Source of the DNA: an uncultured Oscillospiraceae bacterium
Lineage (GTDB): Bacteria; Bacillota; Clostridia; Oscillospirales; Ruminococcaceae
Direction of reading: 5' to 3'
Assembly (NCBI GenBank): GCA_910577365.1
Contig: CAJTMU010000062.1
Coordinates: forward strand, 1 to 5,235
DNA: 5,235 nt
Positions 4,696-5,235 of this stretch are shown in pieces. The position numbers and the translations under genes were made by a program. A model generated the notes under the pieces. The model did not search any database and was not told the origin of the DNA. It saw only the letters and a program-made list of their open reading frames with translations. Every line of letters begins with the position of its first letter. Position 1 is the stretch's first letter.

Positions 4696-5235
4696 TATTC
4701 AAGCTCCTCGGGCGCAAACTCCGCAAAATCGTCATCATCGGAAGCCGCGGGCGCTGCCGCCTTTCCTTCCTCGGGCATCTCATCGTCAGCTTCGGAATCC
4801 AACAAACTGGTGTTTTTCGCAAACTCCTCGCGCACCTTTTTCTCTACCTCATCGCATATGTTGGGGTTGTCTATAAGGTATTGCTTTACCTTTTCGCGTC
4901 CCTGCCCTATCTTCATATCGTCGTAGCTGAACCACGAGCCGCTTTTTTTGACAATGCCCAGCTCCACCGAGGTGTCCACTATTTCGCCTATCTTGGATAT
5001 TCCCTCGCCGAAAACCATGTCGAACTTCGCAGTTTTAAAGGGAGGAGCTACCTTGTTCTTCACAACCTTTGCCTTTGTGCCGTAGCCTATCACCTGTCCG
5101 CCGTCTTTGATAGGCTCGCCGCGCCTTACCTCAATGCGCACCGACGAATAGAATTTCAGCGCCCTGCCGCCCGGGGTTGTTTCGGGGTTACCGTACATAA
5201 CGCCGATCTTTTCTCTTATCTGGTTGATGAAAATA
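4695..5235 (-). CDS. recA: Recombinase RecA, C-terminal part, cut by right edge
   Basis: RecA forms ATP-dependent filaments on single-stranded DNA, drives strand exchange, and stimulates LexA self-cleavage. The visible 179 residues begin in the DNA-binding loop L2 (FINQIREKIGV, then MYGNPETTPGG; E. coli has Phe where this has Tyr) and continue through ALKFYSSVRIEVRR, VKNKVAPPFKTAKFDMVFGEGI and IGQGREKVKQYL to the C-terminal domain. The last 30 or so residues are rich in Asp, Glu, Ala and Pro, the usual acidic regulatory tail. An internal ATG at 5198 is not the start, because the frame continues upstream to the window edge with conserved RecA residues. The Walker A and B motifs, the promoter and any LexA box lie outside the window. 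It is the first visible gene of the recA-recX-rimO-pgsA chain. Confidence 0.98.
   Translation of the reverse strand, partial: IFINQIREKIGVMYGNPETTPGGRALKFYSSVRIEVRRGEPIKDGGQVIGYGTKAKVVKNKVAPPFKTAKFDMVFGEGISKIGEIVDTSVELGIVKKSGSWFSYDDMKIGQGREKVKQYLIDNPNICDEVEKKVREEFAKNTSLLDSEADDEMPEEGKAAAPAASDDDDFAEFAPEELE
4704..4709 (-). promoter_or_regulatory. RBS of recX inside the end of recA
   Basis: GAGGAG on the minus strand lies within the codons for the Glu-Glu pair near the RecA C-terminus, eight bases before the recX ATG. Together with the TAATG stop-start junction it allows terminating ribosomes to restart on recX, tying RecX output to RecA. Confidence 0.6.

Noticed and set aside
4695..5198. Internal ATG of recA at 5198 as a separate gene start
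   Set aside because: The reading frame continues to the right edge with conserved loop L2 residues, so this Met is internal.

Overview
This window looks like chromosomal DNA from a Gram-positive anaerobe of the Clostridia. An Oscillospiraceae or Ruminococcus-like host is my best guess. The evidence is the recA-recX-rimO-pgsA housekeeping block, the purine-rich AGGAG-type ribosome binding sites, an extended -10 (TGnTATAAT) promoter style, and a GyrB/ParE variant of the kind I associate with clostridial genomes. The genus is inferred, not shown. All seven supported genes lie on the minus strand, so transcription runs from the right edge to the left edge.

Right half (about 5235 to 2157): a tightly packed genome-maintenance operon. 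It starts with the C-terminal part of recA, cut by the right edge. recX follows (regulator of RecA, TAATG one-base overlap), then rimO (methylthiotransferase acting on ribosomal protein S12, ATGA overlap), then pgsA (phosphatidylglycerophosphate synthase, ATGA overlap). The overlaps imply translational coupling along the chain. A GC-rich hairpin just after pgsA (2095-2124) is a good intrinsic terminator and can work in both directions.

Middle (1778-2156): 379 bases with no convincing gene but much structure. On the minus strand there is a near-consensus SigA-type promoter whose -35 box lies in the T-rich tail of the pgsA terminator, and a second extended -10 promoter about 160 bases further on. 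There are also three more hairpins, one of which is a well-formed plus-strand terminator, and hints of a short plus-strand RNA. The block may be a copy of a dispersed intergenic element. It is the least explained part of the window.

Left half (1777 to 1): a second operon of a DUF4261 protein, an SF0329-family protein, and the N-terminal 107 residues of a type IIA topoisomerase B subunit (GyrB/ParE family) cut by the left edge. The first two are uncharacterised families. The gaps are 3 and 11 bases, so they are probably cotranscribed with the topoisomerase gene.

I see no tRNA, rRNA, CRISPR array, transposase or phage gene. Most of the window is ordinary core genome; the intergenic block and the two uncharacterised genes next to the topoisomerase variant deserve the second look.
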